Shown piece after piece: positions 14,108-21,751 of a DNA stretch of 29,292 nucleotides. The position numbers were made by a program, and so were the translations under genes. Within the stretch, counting starts at the first letter, position 1. The number at the start of each line of letters is the position of its first letter. The stretch is from Oscillospiraceae bacterium (GTDB lineage: Bacteria > Bacillota > Clostridia > Oscillospirales > Oscillospiraceae). The notes under the pieces are model-generated. The model saw only the letters and a list, made by a program, of their open reading frames with translations, was not told the origin of the DNA and ran no database searches. The stretch is taken from the NCBI GenBank assembly GCA_902802215.1, contig CADCLH010000017.1:1-29292 (forward strand). Direction: 5' to 3'.

Positions 14108-15349
14108 TTATTCCGTTCCGCCGCTCTGCTGGAGCAGCCAGTCGGTGTAGTCTGCGCCCTGCGAGCTGGGCTGGAATTCGCCCGTGAGCTTGGCGAAGAC
14201 CCGGTTGAACGGCTCCGAATCCGTCTCGTAGGGAGTCGGGCAGTAGTTGTTGTAATTCTGCTCGTTTTTGGCCGCGCCCGCGAGGTTGCTGCTGACGCAG
14301 CAGGGGATGACGTCCACGGAGCCCTTGCGCACAAGACTCCCGTCCGCCTGACGTTCGAGCGTGACCTGGAAGATGGCGGTATCCGGGTCCTTGGGCATCG
14401 TGCTGCCGCCGAAGGTCCAGTTGCCGCAGGAGTAGAGGATCAGTCCGCCGTTGTACTCCTCGATCGGCTGCAAGCAGTGGGTATGGCTGCCGTAGATCAG
14501 ATCCGCGCCCGCGTCGATGCAGGCGTGGGCCAGATCGATCTGCGCCTTGTTGGGGCTGTAATACAGCTCCTGCCCCCAGTGGAAAGCGCAGATGATGTAC
14601 TCGGCCCCGTCGTCCAGAAGCTGCTGGATCCCGGCCAGCGCCTTGTTTTTGTTCGGCGCGAGGTCCGTGCCCGAGCAGTAGATGCCGAGCTTCAGCCCGT
14701 GCGGGGTCTCGACGATCTTGGCCTCGCCCTCCTTGCCGAAGGGCACGCCGTGCGCCTCAAGCGCGGCGTAGGTGCTGTCCGCGCCCGCCTGATAGCAGTC
14801 CATCATGTGGTTGTTGGCGGTGGTGACGAAGTCGACGCCGCCCTCGTTGAAGATCTCGGCGTACTCGGTCGGCGCGCGGAAGGGGAAGTAGACCTGGGTA
14901 TAGTCGTAGGTCAGGTTGGGGTTGTCGGTCAGCGTGCACTCGCAGTTGGAGATGGTGAACTCGTCGTCCTTGAAAAACTGCACCGTATTGGAGAAGGGGT
15001 AGGCGTAGTCCCCGTCCATCACGCCCGCGTAGCCGGCGGGATGGTACTGGTAGTTCTGGCTGGACCACATGGTGCAGTCGCCGAGGCAGGTGATGACGAA
15101 CTCCTTCTGCGGCTCGGGCGTGGGCTCCGGGGTGGGCTCGGGCGTCGCCTCCGGCGCGGGGGCGGCCGTCGCCGCCGGGTCGATCACGGCGGCGGGCGCG
15201 GCCTCCGGCGTGGGCTCGAGCTCCACGGCGCTCTGCTGCTGCGGGATGCGCGAGGCGGTGATCGCCGGAGTCTCCATGCGGAGCTTTTCGACGAAGAACA
15301 GCTCCAGGCACAGCAGGAGCAGGCAGATCACGGACAATACTTTTTTCAT
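14108..15349 (-). CDS. CapA-family metallophosphatase-like exported protein
   Basis: A 413-residue protein of the CapA/PGA_cap family, named after the poly-gamma-glutamate capsule protein and built on a calcineurin-like metallophosphatase fold. Residues 1-20 are a signal/anchor segment (MKKVLSVICLLLLCLELFFV). Residues ~44-80 form an Ala/Pro/Glu/Thr linker with PEPT repeats that could span the wall. The domain follows from ~83, with VITCLGDCTMW, TTANNHMMDCY, CAFHWGQELYY and YGSHTHCLQPIEEY carrying the expected Asp, Asn-His and His metal ligands. It is last in the minus-strand rarA cluster, 59 bases after the acyltransferase. The ribosome site is weak (GAGGA at about -14). No capB/capC genes are here, so a capsule role is not supported; a wall-associated phosphoesterase is equally likely. 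Confidence 0.9.
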   Translation of the reverse strand: MKKVLSVICLLLLCLELFFVEKLRMETPAITASRIPQQQSAVELEPTPEAAPAAVIDPAATAAPAPEATPEPTPEPTPEPQKEFVITCLGDCTMWSSQNYQYHPAGYAGVMDGDYAYPFSNTVQFFKDDEFTISNCECTLTDNPNLTYDYTQVYFPFRAPTEYAEIFNEGGVDFVTTANNHMMDCYQAGADSTYAALEAHGVPFGKEGEAKIVETPHGLKLGIYCSGTDLAPNKNKALAGIQQLLDDGAEYIICAFHWGQELYYSPNKAQIDLAHACIDAGADLIYGSHTHCLQPIEEYNGGLILYSCGNWTFGGSTMPKDPDTAIFQVTLERQADGSLVRKGSVDVIPCCVSSNLAGAAKNEQNYNNYCPTPYETDSEPFNRVFAKLTGEFQPSSQGADYTDWLLQQSGGTE

Positions 15350-15372
15350 CTTTCGTTTGATCCTCTATCGCG

Positions 15373-15398
15373 GCTCCGCATCCAAAAGGCTGCGGAGC
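15373..15398. terminator. Weak hairpin between acyltransferase and capA-like gene
   Basis: The arms 15373-15380 and 15391-15398 pair over 8 bases. The T-rich run lies on the plus side only, so in the direction of transcription (minus) it would at most attenuate or process the message. Confidence 0.4.
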
Positions 15399-15408
15399 GG
15401 TTTCTTTT

Positions 15409-16425
15409 TCATGCCAGGAGCTTTCTGATCCCGGGGATGCGCCGCAGCACCCAGACGGCCGGGAAGGTCAGGGCCACGAGCAGGACGTACCGGAGCGCCG
15501 TATCGCCCAGCACGTGCTCGGGCCGGACGACGAGGCCGAGCCGCTTGAGGACGTTGAGCACCATCGGGTGCAGCAGATAGACGCCCAGCGTGCAGTCCGC
15601 GATCGCGGTCACGGTCTTCGCGTGCGGGAAGCTGCGGCCGCGCAGGGCCAGGAAGAAGCACCAGGCCGAGGTGCCCATCAGGAAATTGGGCAGGGAGAAG
15701 AAGTTGAACAGCCAGCCGTCGGCCTCCGCCTTGTAGGACGAGTACCAGAAATTCGCCTGCGTCGCGGCAATCAGCGTCGCGGTGAAAATCAGCGGCGCGA
15801 GCCACAGGGTCTGGCGCGGCATCTGCCGCCGTGCCAGCCACCAGCCCCAAACAGCATACCCCAGATGCGGGAGGTAGTCAAGGCTGAAATTGAGGGTGAT
15901 GCGGTAGAGGAGCAGCGAGGTGTCCGGCGTCAGATTGAAGTTGGCGATGAAGATCCCGAGGAAGAGAAACAGGAACAGCAGGTAGCGCGGGTCCATCCTG
16001 TTCCCGTGGATGGCCGCGTGGACGACGGGCATGAAGAGATAGACGAGCGCCATCGCGGGCAGGAACCAGAGATGGTATTGGCCGACGACCACCGCGCTGA
16101 TGAAGTCGTAGAAACTGTCGAAGGCGCCGGTCGCCGCGCGCAGCAGGGCATAGGCGAGCGACCAGAAGAGGAACAGGCCCCACAGGTGTCCCGTGCGTTT
16201 TTTCAGCGTTTTCCAGGGGTCCATCGTCGCGCGTTCGAGCAGCAGCGTGCCCGAGATCATAAAAAACTGCGGGATCGTGGCGCGCACGACCGTGCTCACG
16301 AGGCACAGGATCCAGAAGCGCCAGGTCCAGATCGGCTCCATATGAAAGCCGTCGGCGGTGGCATGGCTCAGGATCACGCCCAGGCAGGCCGTGATGCGGC
16401 AGAGGTCAAGTTCCGTTCTTCTCAT
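15409..16425 (-). CDS. Acyltransferase family 3 membrane protein
   Basis: A 338-residue polytopic acyltransferase. It opens RRTELDLCRITACLGVILSHATADGF with the family's conserved His near residue 21, then TIPQFFMISGTLLL, GQYHLWFLPAMALVYLFMPVV, VYLLHPMVL and a basic tail RRIPGIRKLL. About ten hydrophobic helices are visible. Such proteins O-acetylate or otherwise acylate cell-surface sugars, wall polymers or exported small molecules. AGGAG precedes the ATG, and the start overlaps the GIY-YIG gene by 20 bases. Unlike the paralogue at 7467-8588 its C-terminus looks complete. Position before a CapA-like exported protein suggests an envelope role; the substrate is unknown. Confidence 0.9.
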   Translation of the reverse strand: MRRTELDLCRITACLGVILSHATADGFHMEPIWTWRFWILCLVSTVVRATIPQFFMISGTLLLERATMDPWKTLKKRTGHLWGLFLFWSLAYALLRAATGAFDSFYDFISAVVVGQYHLWFLPAMALVYLFMPVVHAAIHGNRMDPRYLLFLFLFLGIFIANFNLTPDTSLLLYRITLNFSLDYLPHLGYAVWGWWLARRQMPRQTLWLAPLIFTATLIAATQANFWYSSYKAEADGWLFNFFSLPNFLMGTSAWCFFLALRGRSFPHAKTVTAIADCTLGVYLLHPMVLNVLKRLGLVVRPEHVLGDTALRYVLLVALTFPAVWVLRRIPGIRKLLA

Positions 16426-16672
16426 GCGTTGTAAACTCCTGTATCAGCGTGAGCTTTTCGCTGCGCGTCTGTCGTTTGATCTGCGCCTCACGGCGCATGG
16501 CCCCGCCCCGGTCGGGCAGGGCTTCGCGGTAGACCAGCTCCACGGGCAGGCGGGAGCGGGTGTATTTCGCGCCGCGGCCCGCGGCGTGGGCCCTGACCCG
16601 TTTTTCGAGGTCGTTCGTCCAGCCGGTGTAGAGCGAGCCGTCGCCGCATTTGAGGATGTAGACCCAGTTCAC
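16406..16672 (-). CDS. GIY-YIG nuclease superfamily protein (UPF0213/YhbQ-like)
   Basis: An 88-residue stand-alone GIY-YIG domain. WVYILKCGDGSLYTGWTNDLEKRVRAH holds the two signature strands (VYI at 4-6, YTG at 15-17) and the catalytic-type Arg25. KYTRSRLPVELVYRE completes the core. The start is a GTG at 16672 in a GTGA overlap with the DUF951 stop. Family members are small predicted nucleases with poorly known roles, possibly in DNA repair. Sitting in a coupled cluster with rarA agrees with a genome maintenance role but does not prove it. Confidence 0.93.
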   Translation of the reverse strand: MNWVYILKCGDGSLYTGWTNDLEKRVRAHAAGRGAKYTRSRLPVELVYREALPDRGGAMRREAQIKRQTRSEKLTLIQEFTTHEKNGT

Positions 16673-16845
16673 CGCTGCACCTGCCGGATGTTCTTCTCAA
16701 ATTTGCTGCGCGGGCCCATGACCTCGTGTCCGCAGCCGAGGCAGCGCAGCCTGAAGTCCGCGCCCGTGCGCAGGACCTGCCACTGCTTGGCCCCGCAGGG
16801 GTGGGCCTTTTTCATGGTGAGGATATCGCCGACCTGGATGTCCAT
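16669..16845 (-). CDS. DUF951 family small protein
   Basis: A 58-residue protein starting MDIQVGDILTMKKAHPCG and continuing LRCLGCGHEVMGPRSKFEKNI-like. This is the DUF951 pattern of Firmicutes proteins, often found near ychF or other housekeeping genes. Cys17, Cys35 and Cys38 with His15 or His40 could bind zinc in a small ribbon. The ATG shares one base with the rarA stop (TAATG), with GAGGAG upstream inside rarA. Its stop overlaps the GIY-YIG GTG by four bases. Function unknown; nucleic acid binding is a guess from the ribbon and basic tail. Confidence 0.9.
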   Translation of the reverse strand: MDIQVGDILTMKKAHPCGAKQWQVLRTGADFRLRCLGCGHEVMGPRSKFEKNIRQVQR

Positions 16846-18092
16846 TACTTTTTGATCTCCTCCCAGTAGCGCAGGGCGGCCTGCTCGGTCTTGTTGTCGC
16901 CGTACTCGTAGTAGACGGTATTGCGCAGCGCATCGGGCAGGTACTGCTGCTTCACCCAGTGGTGGGGGAAGCTGTGGGGGTACTTGTAGCCCTGCTCGCG
17001 CTCAAAGCCCGTGCCGTCGGCGTGGACGTTCTGGAGCTCGCGCGGGATGGGGCCGGTGCGTCCGGCGCGCACGTCGGCCATGGCCCGGTCGATGGCGATC
17101 ACGCCGGAGTTGGACTTGGGCGCGGTGGCCAGCAGGATGCAGGCCTCGGCCAGAGGCAGCCGTCCCTCGGGCAGACCGAGCTGCAAGGCCGAGTCGACGC
17201 AGGCCTTGACGATCGGGACCGCCTGCGGGTAAGCCATGCCGATGTCCTCGCTCGCCGAGCAGAGGATGCGGCGGCACGCGCCGACCAGATCGCCCGCCTC
17301 CAGCAGGCGCGCCAGATAGTGCAGCGCCGCGTCGGGGTCCGAGCCGCGCAGGGACTTCATCAGGGCCGAGAGGATATCGAAGTGCTCGTCCCCCTCCCGG
17401 TCGTAGCGCATGGCGCTGCGCTGGGTGATGGCCCGCGCGTCGCCGAGGGTGATCGTATCGCCGCGCGCGGCGGAGAACAGCAGCTCCACGGCGTTGATGG
17501 CCTTGCGCACGTCCCCGCCGCAGGCCGCGCTGATATGCGTAAGGGCATTAGGCTCGAAGGACAGCGGCGCCGTGCGCTCCCGGTTGAGCAGCTCGGCCGC
17601 GCGCAGCACGGCCTGCCGGACGTCGTCGGGCTCCACGGGTTTGAACTCAAAGACGGTGCAGCGGCTCAAGATCGCGTTGAAGACCGTGAAATAGGGGTTC
17701 TCCGTCGTGGAGGCGATGAGCGTGATGCGCCCATCCTCGATGAATTCCAGCAGCGACTGCTGCTGTTTTTTGTTGAAATACTGGATCTCGTCCAGATACA
17801 GCAGCACCCCGCCGGGCGTGAGGAAGGTGTCGAGCTCGTCGATGATGCGCTTGATGTCCGCGATGCCCGCCGTGGTCGCGTTGAGCTTGCGCAGGGAGCG
17901 GTTGGTCCGCTGCGCGATGATGCGGGCGACGGTGGTCTTGCCGGTGCCGGAGGGGCCGTAGAAGATCATGTTGGGGATCTGGCCGCTCTCGACGATGCGG
18001 CGGAGCATCCCGTCCGGGCCGAGGATATGCCTCTGCCCGACCACGTCCTCGAGCGAGGCGGGCCGGATCTCGTCCGCCAGCGGCTTGTACAT
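16845..18092 (-). CDS. rarA: Replication-associated recombination protein RarA (MgsA)
   Basis: RarA is an AAA+ ATPase related to clamp loaders and RuvB that acts at stalled replication forks. The 415-residue protein has the N-terminal YKPLADEIRPASLEDVVGQ, Walker A GPSGTGKTT (46-54), Walker B LLYLDEIQYF (Asp101, Glu102), sensor 1 IASTTENPYF and sensor 2 GGDVRKAIN. The C-terminal tetramerisation region includes CSASEDIGMAYPQA and YKYPHSFPHHWVKQQYLP. AGGAGG precedes the ATG. Eukaryotic homologues are WRNIP1/Mgs1. It heads a coupled cluster with DUF951, a GIY-YIG protein, an acyltransferase and a CapA-like protein. Confidence 0.96.
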   Translation of the reverse strand: MYKPLADEIRPASLEDVVGQRHILGPDGMLRRIVESGQIPNMIFYGPSGTGKTTVARIIAQRTNRSLRKLNATTAGIADIKRIIDELDTFLTPGGVLLYLDEIQYFNKKQQQSLLEFIEDGRITLIASTTENPYFTVFNAILSRCTVFEFKPVEPDDVRQAVLRAAELLNRERTAPLSFEPNALTHISAACGGDVRKAINAVELLFSAARGDTITLGDARAITQRSAMRYDREGDEHFDILSALMKSLRGSDPDAALHYLARLLEAGDLVGACRRILCSASEDIGMAYPQAVPIVKACVDSALQLGLPEGRLPLAEACILLATAPKSNSGVIAIDRAMADVRAGRTGPIPRELQNVHADGTGFEREQGYKYPHSFPHHWVKQQYLPDALRNTVYYEYGDNKTEQAALRYWEEIKK

Positions 18093-18134
18093 GCGCGCTC
18101 CCTCCTTTGCCTGTGCAATGGGTACAACAGGATA

Positions 18135-18143
18135 ATTATATCA
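18135..18143 (-). promoter_or_regulatory. Extended -10 promoter for the rarA cluster
   Basis: On the minus strand, TGATATAAT (18143-18135) is a perfect extended -10. No strong -35 sits upstream. The leader to the rarA ATG is about 37 bases. Confidence 0.6.
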
Positions 18144-18183
18144 TGCCTGTCGGGTTTTGAAAAGACTTCTTTCGGGCATACGG

Positions 18184-18213
18184 AAACAGGCGGGGTTTTC
18201 ACCCCGCCTGTTT
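18184..18213. terminator. Hairpin after the CofE-like gene
   Basis: The stem 18184-18195 / 18202-18213 is perfect over 12 bases, 12 bases past the cofE-like stop. On the minus strand only a short T-run follows, so efficiency may be moderate. Confidence 0.7.
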
Positions 18214-18225
18214 GAGATATGTACC

Positions 18226-19419
18226 TTACTCGTTGGTGTAGTTGTCGAAGTAGCCCTGGATGTAGACGATGGGCGTACCCTTGTCGCCCGAGCCGGAGGT
18301 CAGGTCGCACAGCGAGCCGATCAGGTCGGTCAGACGGCGGGGCGTGGTGCCCTCGGAGGCCATCTTGCCCATGAGGCTCTCGCCGGTCTTGGCGCGGATC
18401 TTGGCCTCGATGGCCTCGCGCAGCGCGTCGCCCGTGAGATCGCCGAACTCGTTGTCGGCCAGGTACTTGAGCTTGAGCTCGTTGGGCGTGCCGATCAGGC
18501 CGACGGTATAGCCCGGGGAGACCACGGGGTCCGCCAGCTCCCAGATCTTGCCGATGGGGTCCTTGAAGGCGCCGTCGCCGTAGATCATGGCCTCGATGCG
18601 CTTGCCGGAGGCGTCGGAGAGGCGCTTGCTCAGCTCGGTCGCGACCTCGCTGCAATTGCGGGGGAAGAGCTTGACGGTCTCCTCGGTGGCCTTGTTGGAG
18701 CCCAGCAGGCCGTAGACCTCGTTGAAGCCGCTGCCGTCGACGGAGCAGTTGAGCAGATCGTCCAGCCCGAGCACGACCTTGGCGCCGGCCTCGCGCAGCA
18801 GGCGCTTGGAGCGCTCGCGCGTGTGGATGTCGCAGGTGATGACCGTGTCGGTATGCTCCAGCAGCGTCGTGACGCGGTTGCCGAGCAGCAGCTCGGCCTC
18901 GCAGCCCTCGGCCTCGATGAGCTCGGTATAGAAGTCGATGTAGTCCACGCCGGTGAAGGGGTGGATGATATGGCCGAACTTCTCACGGAACTGTTCCACG
19001 GTCAGCACGTCGCTGTAGGGGTTGACGCCCGCCGCGTCGAGCCTGTCCCAGTCGACCAGATGGTTGCCCACCTCGTCCGAGGGGTAGGACAGCAGCATCA
19101 CGATCTTGCCGCAGCCGCGGGCCATGCCGCGCAGCAGCAGGGAGAAGCGGTTGCGGCTGAGGATGGGGAAGGCCACGCCCACGGTGCCGCCGCCGGTCTT
19201 GGCGCGCACGTCGGCGGCGATCTGATCGACGCTGGCGTAGTTGCCCTGGGCTCTGGCGACGACCGACTCCGTCACCGCGACGATGTCCCGGTCGCAGGGG
19301 GTGATGTTTGCTTCCTTCCAGGCCTCCATCACGGACTGGGCCGCGACGGAAGCGATATCGTCGCCCTGGCGGATGATCGGCGCGCGAACCCCGCGTACAA
19401 CGGTTCCGATGGTTCTCAT
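18226..19419 (-). CDS. CofE-like protein (coenzyme F420-0:L-glutamate ligase family)
   Basis: A 397-residue protein of the CofE/FbiB-N family as found in Firmicutes. Recognisable stretches are VAVTESVVARAQGNYASVDQ, FPILSRNRFS, MLLSYPSDEVGNHLV, TCDIHTRERSKRLL, VDGSGFNEVYGLLGSNKA, MIYGDGAFKDPIGKIWELA and DLIGSLCDLTSGSGDKGTP. Characterised CofE adds glutamate to F420-0 using GTP. No other F420 gene is visible, and most Clostridia do not make F420, so the true acceptor is unknown. AAGGAG lies 10 bases before the ATG. It has its own promoter downstream of sbcC. Annotation as F420 ligase should be read as family, not function. Confidence 0.82.
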   Translation of the reverse strand: MRTIGTVVRGVRAPIIRQGDDIASVAAQSVMEAWKEANITPCDRDIVAVTESVVARAQGNYASVDQIAADVRAKTGGGTVGVAFPILSRNRFSLLLRGMARGCGKIVMLLSYPSDEVGNHLVDWDRLDAAGVNPYSDVLTVEQFREKFGHIIHPFTGVDYIDFYTELIEAEGCEAELLLGNRVTTLLEHTDTVITCDIHTRERSKRLLREAGAKVVLGLDDLLNCSVDGSGFNEVYGLLGSNKATEETVKLFPRNCSEVATELSKRLSDASGKRIEAMIYGDGAFKDPIGKIWELADPVVSPGYTVGLIGTPNELKLKYLADNEFGDLTGDALREAIEAKIRAKTGESLMGKMASEGTTPRRLTDLIGSLCDLTSGSGDKGTPIVYIQGYFDNYTNE

Positions 19420-19472
19420 AGATGCATGTCTCCTTTGCCGGATGCCCGGCGCGTTTTTAAATCACGCAGGAT

Positions 19473-19501
19473 ATTATATACTTCTTAAACAGAGATGGCA
19501 A
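19473..19501 (-). promoter_or_regulatory. Promoter for the CofE-like gene
   Basis: On the minus strand, TTGCCA (19501-19496), a 17-base spacer and a perfect TATAAT (19478-19473). It lies just past the sbcC stop, with no terminator between, so sbcDC transcripts may also read through. Confidence 0.8.
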
Positions 19502-19507
19502 GAATTT

Positions 19508-21751
19508 TTATCCGATCGTCTGCACGATGCGGCTCCCCTGCCCGCTCTTGCGCACCTCGATCTTGGAGGGCAGCGTGTCGTAGAGGACGGAGACGTGGGA
19601 GATGATGCCGACCATGCCGCTCGAGCGCTGGATGGACGCGAGCACGTCGAGCGCGTCGTCGATGCTCTGCTCGTCGAGCGAGCCGAAGCCCTCGTCGATG
19701 AACAGCGTGCCGAGGCGGATGCCGCCGCGCTGGGCGACCTCCGACAGGCCGATCGACAGGGCCAGCGAGACCAGGAACTTCTCCCCGCCGGACAGGGTGC
19801 TCACGCTCCGCCCCTCATCCTCCGGCGCGCGGGAATCGTGGATGTACAGCTCGAGGCCGCGCTTGTTGCCCGCGCCGCGCGCGTCGGAGCGGTAGAGGCG
19901 GTAGCGCCCGCCGTGCACCTTTTCCAGCATGCGGTTGGCCTCGCCGATGACCGAGGCGAACAGCACGCCCAGCACGTAGCGCTGCAAGCCCACGCCGGTG
20001 TCGCCGCGCAGGACGCGCGCGAAGGCAAGGTCGCTCTCGAGCTGTCCGCGCTCGGCCCGATAGCGCGTGAGCAGCGCGTCCACGCTCTTCTGGCACTCCT
20101 CCAGCCGCGTGAGCGCCGCGCGCAGCGTGGCGCTGCGCCGCTGGTAGGCGCTCTCCGCCTGCTCCAGCTCCGCCGCCGCCTGCCGCAGGGCCTCGCGGTC
20201 CGGCTCGCTCTGCCCGGCAAGCGCTGTGCGGAGCTCGGCGAGCTGTTTTTCGTTTTCCTCTCTCTGCGCGCGCCGGCGCTGAAGCCGGTCGCGCAGGGCG
20301 CTGCGCTCATGCTGCGGCAGCATGAGCCGCTTCGCCTCGGCCGCGTCGGCGATCTCCCGCTCCCGCAGCAGCGCGTCGAGCGCCGTCTCCGCCTCCGTGA
20401 AGGCCTCGGCGGCCTTCTCCCTCTCGTCGAGGGCGCTCTTCCGCTTCTCCCCGGCGCGCGCGAAGTCGGCCGCGGCTTTTTCGCGCTCGCGCTCGGCGGC
20501 GTTCCAGGCCTTCTTTCTCTGTTCGACCGCCCGCTCCCCGGCCTCCAGGTCCGCGCGGCCGACGCTCCCGGCGCCGCGGCGCGCGGGCCGCGGATGCTGC
20601 ATGCTGCCGCAGACCGGGCAGGGCTCGTTCTCCCGGAGCGCTTCGCCCAGCTCCCCGCAGATCCCGCCGAGATAACGGCGGCGCAGCTCGGCAAGGGCTT
20701 GCTCCGTCTGCTCGAGCGCCCGCAGGGCGGCGGCGGATGCCTCCTGCTTTGCATGAAGCTCCCGCTGCTTCCGCTCCGCTTCGCGTCCGGCGTCCTCAAA
20801 CGCGCGCTGCCGCGCCTGAAACTCCCGTCCGGCGCGCTCTCTGTTCTCCAGCGGGACGCGCAGGGCCTCGGCCCGCTCGGCGTCGGCGAGGCGCGTAGCC
20901 GCCGCCCGGTCATCCTCTTCGCCGCGCAGAAGCGCGTCGCGCTCCTTTTCCAGCGCGTGCAGGCGCTCGAAATCGCGCAGCAGCTCCCGCTGCCCCTCGA
21001 GGGCGGCGCGGCGGCCCGCGATGTCCGCCTTTTCGTGCTCCTCCTCGCAGGCGCGCAGGTCAGCGCGGAAGGCCTCCGTCTTCTCCGCCAGCGCCTCGGG
21101 CGTCTCACAGCCCTCGCCCCGCAGGCAAAAGTCGATCTCCTTTTTCCGCTCGTCGGAGGCGTCCTTGCGCTCCTTCGCGTTCTGGTAGAAACACTCGGCG
21201 ATCCCGCTCCAGCGGCGGATGCCGAAGATCAGGCTCAGGATGGCCTCCTTCTCCTCCGTGCGGGAGGTCAGGAATTTTTCAAACTGGCCCTGCGGCAGGA
21301 TCACGACCTGCCGGAACTGCTCGTAGTCCAGACCGATCAGCTCGCGGGCCTTGTCGTTGGCGTCGCGGCTGCGGCAGTTTTCAAACAGCGGCTCGAACAC
21401 GCCGTCGGCCCGCCGGCGCAGGACGCTCTGGCTCTGGCTGAGATTGCTGCGCTTGCACTTCAGACGCCGCTCGAAGCGGTAGACCTCCCCCTGCGTCTCG
21501 AAGGTGAAGCGCACATAGGTGTCCGTGCCCCAGGGGCTCTGGCGGCAGCGCATGGCCTCCAGACTGTCGCGCAGGTGGCCGCTGCTCTTCTCGTACAGGG
21601 CGAAGCACATCGCGTCGAGGATGCTGGTCTTGCCCGCGCCGGTCGGCCCTGCGATCAGGAAGGGGCCGCCCCTCGCCGCGCTCTCGAAATCCACGCGCTC
21701 CGCGCCCGCGAAGGGGCCGAAGGCCTGGAGCTCCAGCAGCATCGGTCTCAT
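19508..21751 (-). CDS. sbcC: Exonuclease SbcC (Rad50-like SMC ATPase)
   Basis: SbcC with SbcD cleaves hairpins and protein-blocked DNA ends. The 747-residue protein has Walker A GPTGAGKTS (35-43), the Q-loop region VVILPQGQFEKFLTS, two charged coiled-coil arms, a zinc hook CPVCG (Cys378, Cys381) at the midpoint, the ABC signature STLSGGEKFLVSLALS and Walker B LGTLFIDEGFGSLDE. All ATPase parts are present, but the protein is well below the ~1000-1050 residues of E. coli or B. subtilis SbcC, so the coiled-coil arms are short. The ATG overlaps the sbcD stop by four bases (ATGA), so the pair is translationally coupled. A very long antisense frame opposite it is a composition artefact. Confidence 0.95.
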   Translation of the reverse strand: MRPMLLELQAFGPFAGAERVDFESAARGGPFLIAGPTGAGKTSILDAMCFALYEKSSGHLRDSLEAMRCRQSPWGTDTYVRFTFETQGEVYRFERRLKCKRSNLSQSQSVLRRRADGVFEPLFENCRSRDANDKARELIGLDYEQFRQVVILPQGQFEKFLTSRTEEKEAILSLIFGIRRWSGIAECFYQNAKERKDASDERKKEIDFCLRGEGCETPEALAEKTEAFRADLRACEEEHEKADIAGRRAALEGQRELLRDFERLHALEKERDALLRGEEDDRAAATRLADAERAEALRVPLENRERAGREFQARQRAFEDAGREAERKQRELHAKQEASAAALRALEQTEQALAELRRRYLGGICGELGEALRENEPCPVCGSMQHPRPARRGAGSVGRADLEAGERAVEQRKKAWNAAEREREKAAADFARAGEKRKSALDEREKAAEAFTEAETALDALLREREIADAAEAKRLMLPQHERSALRDRLQRRRAQREENEKQLAELRTALAGQSEPDREALRQAAAELEQAESAYQRRSATLRAALTRLEECQKSVDALLTRYRAERGQLESDLAFARVLRGDTGVGLQRYVLGVLFASVIGEANRMLEKVHGGRYRLYRSDARGAGNKRGLELYIHDSRAPEDEGRSVSTLSGGEKFLVSLALSIGLSEVAQRGGIRLGTLFIDEGFGSLDEQSIDDALDVLASIQRSSGMVGIISHVSVLYDTLPSKIEVRKSGQGSRIVQTIG

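Noticed and set aside
15112..15218. Tandem short repeat resembling a minisatellite or CRISPR
   Set aside because: It encodes the PEPT-type linker of the CapA-like protein in frame; no spacers or palindromic direct repeats.
14108..15349. Poly-gamma-glutamate capsule operon
   Set aside because: Only a CapA-like gene is present; no capB, capC or capE homologues adjoin it.
14081..15580. A 499-codon plus-strand open frame opposite the capA-like gene
   Set aside because: It crosses the rdgB terminator and is antisense to a recognisable CapA domain; Gly/Val/Arg-rich artefact.
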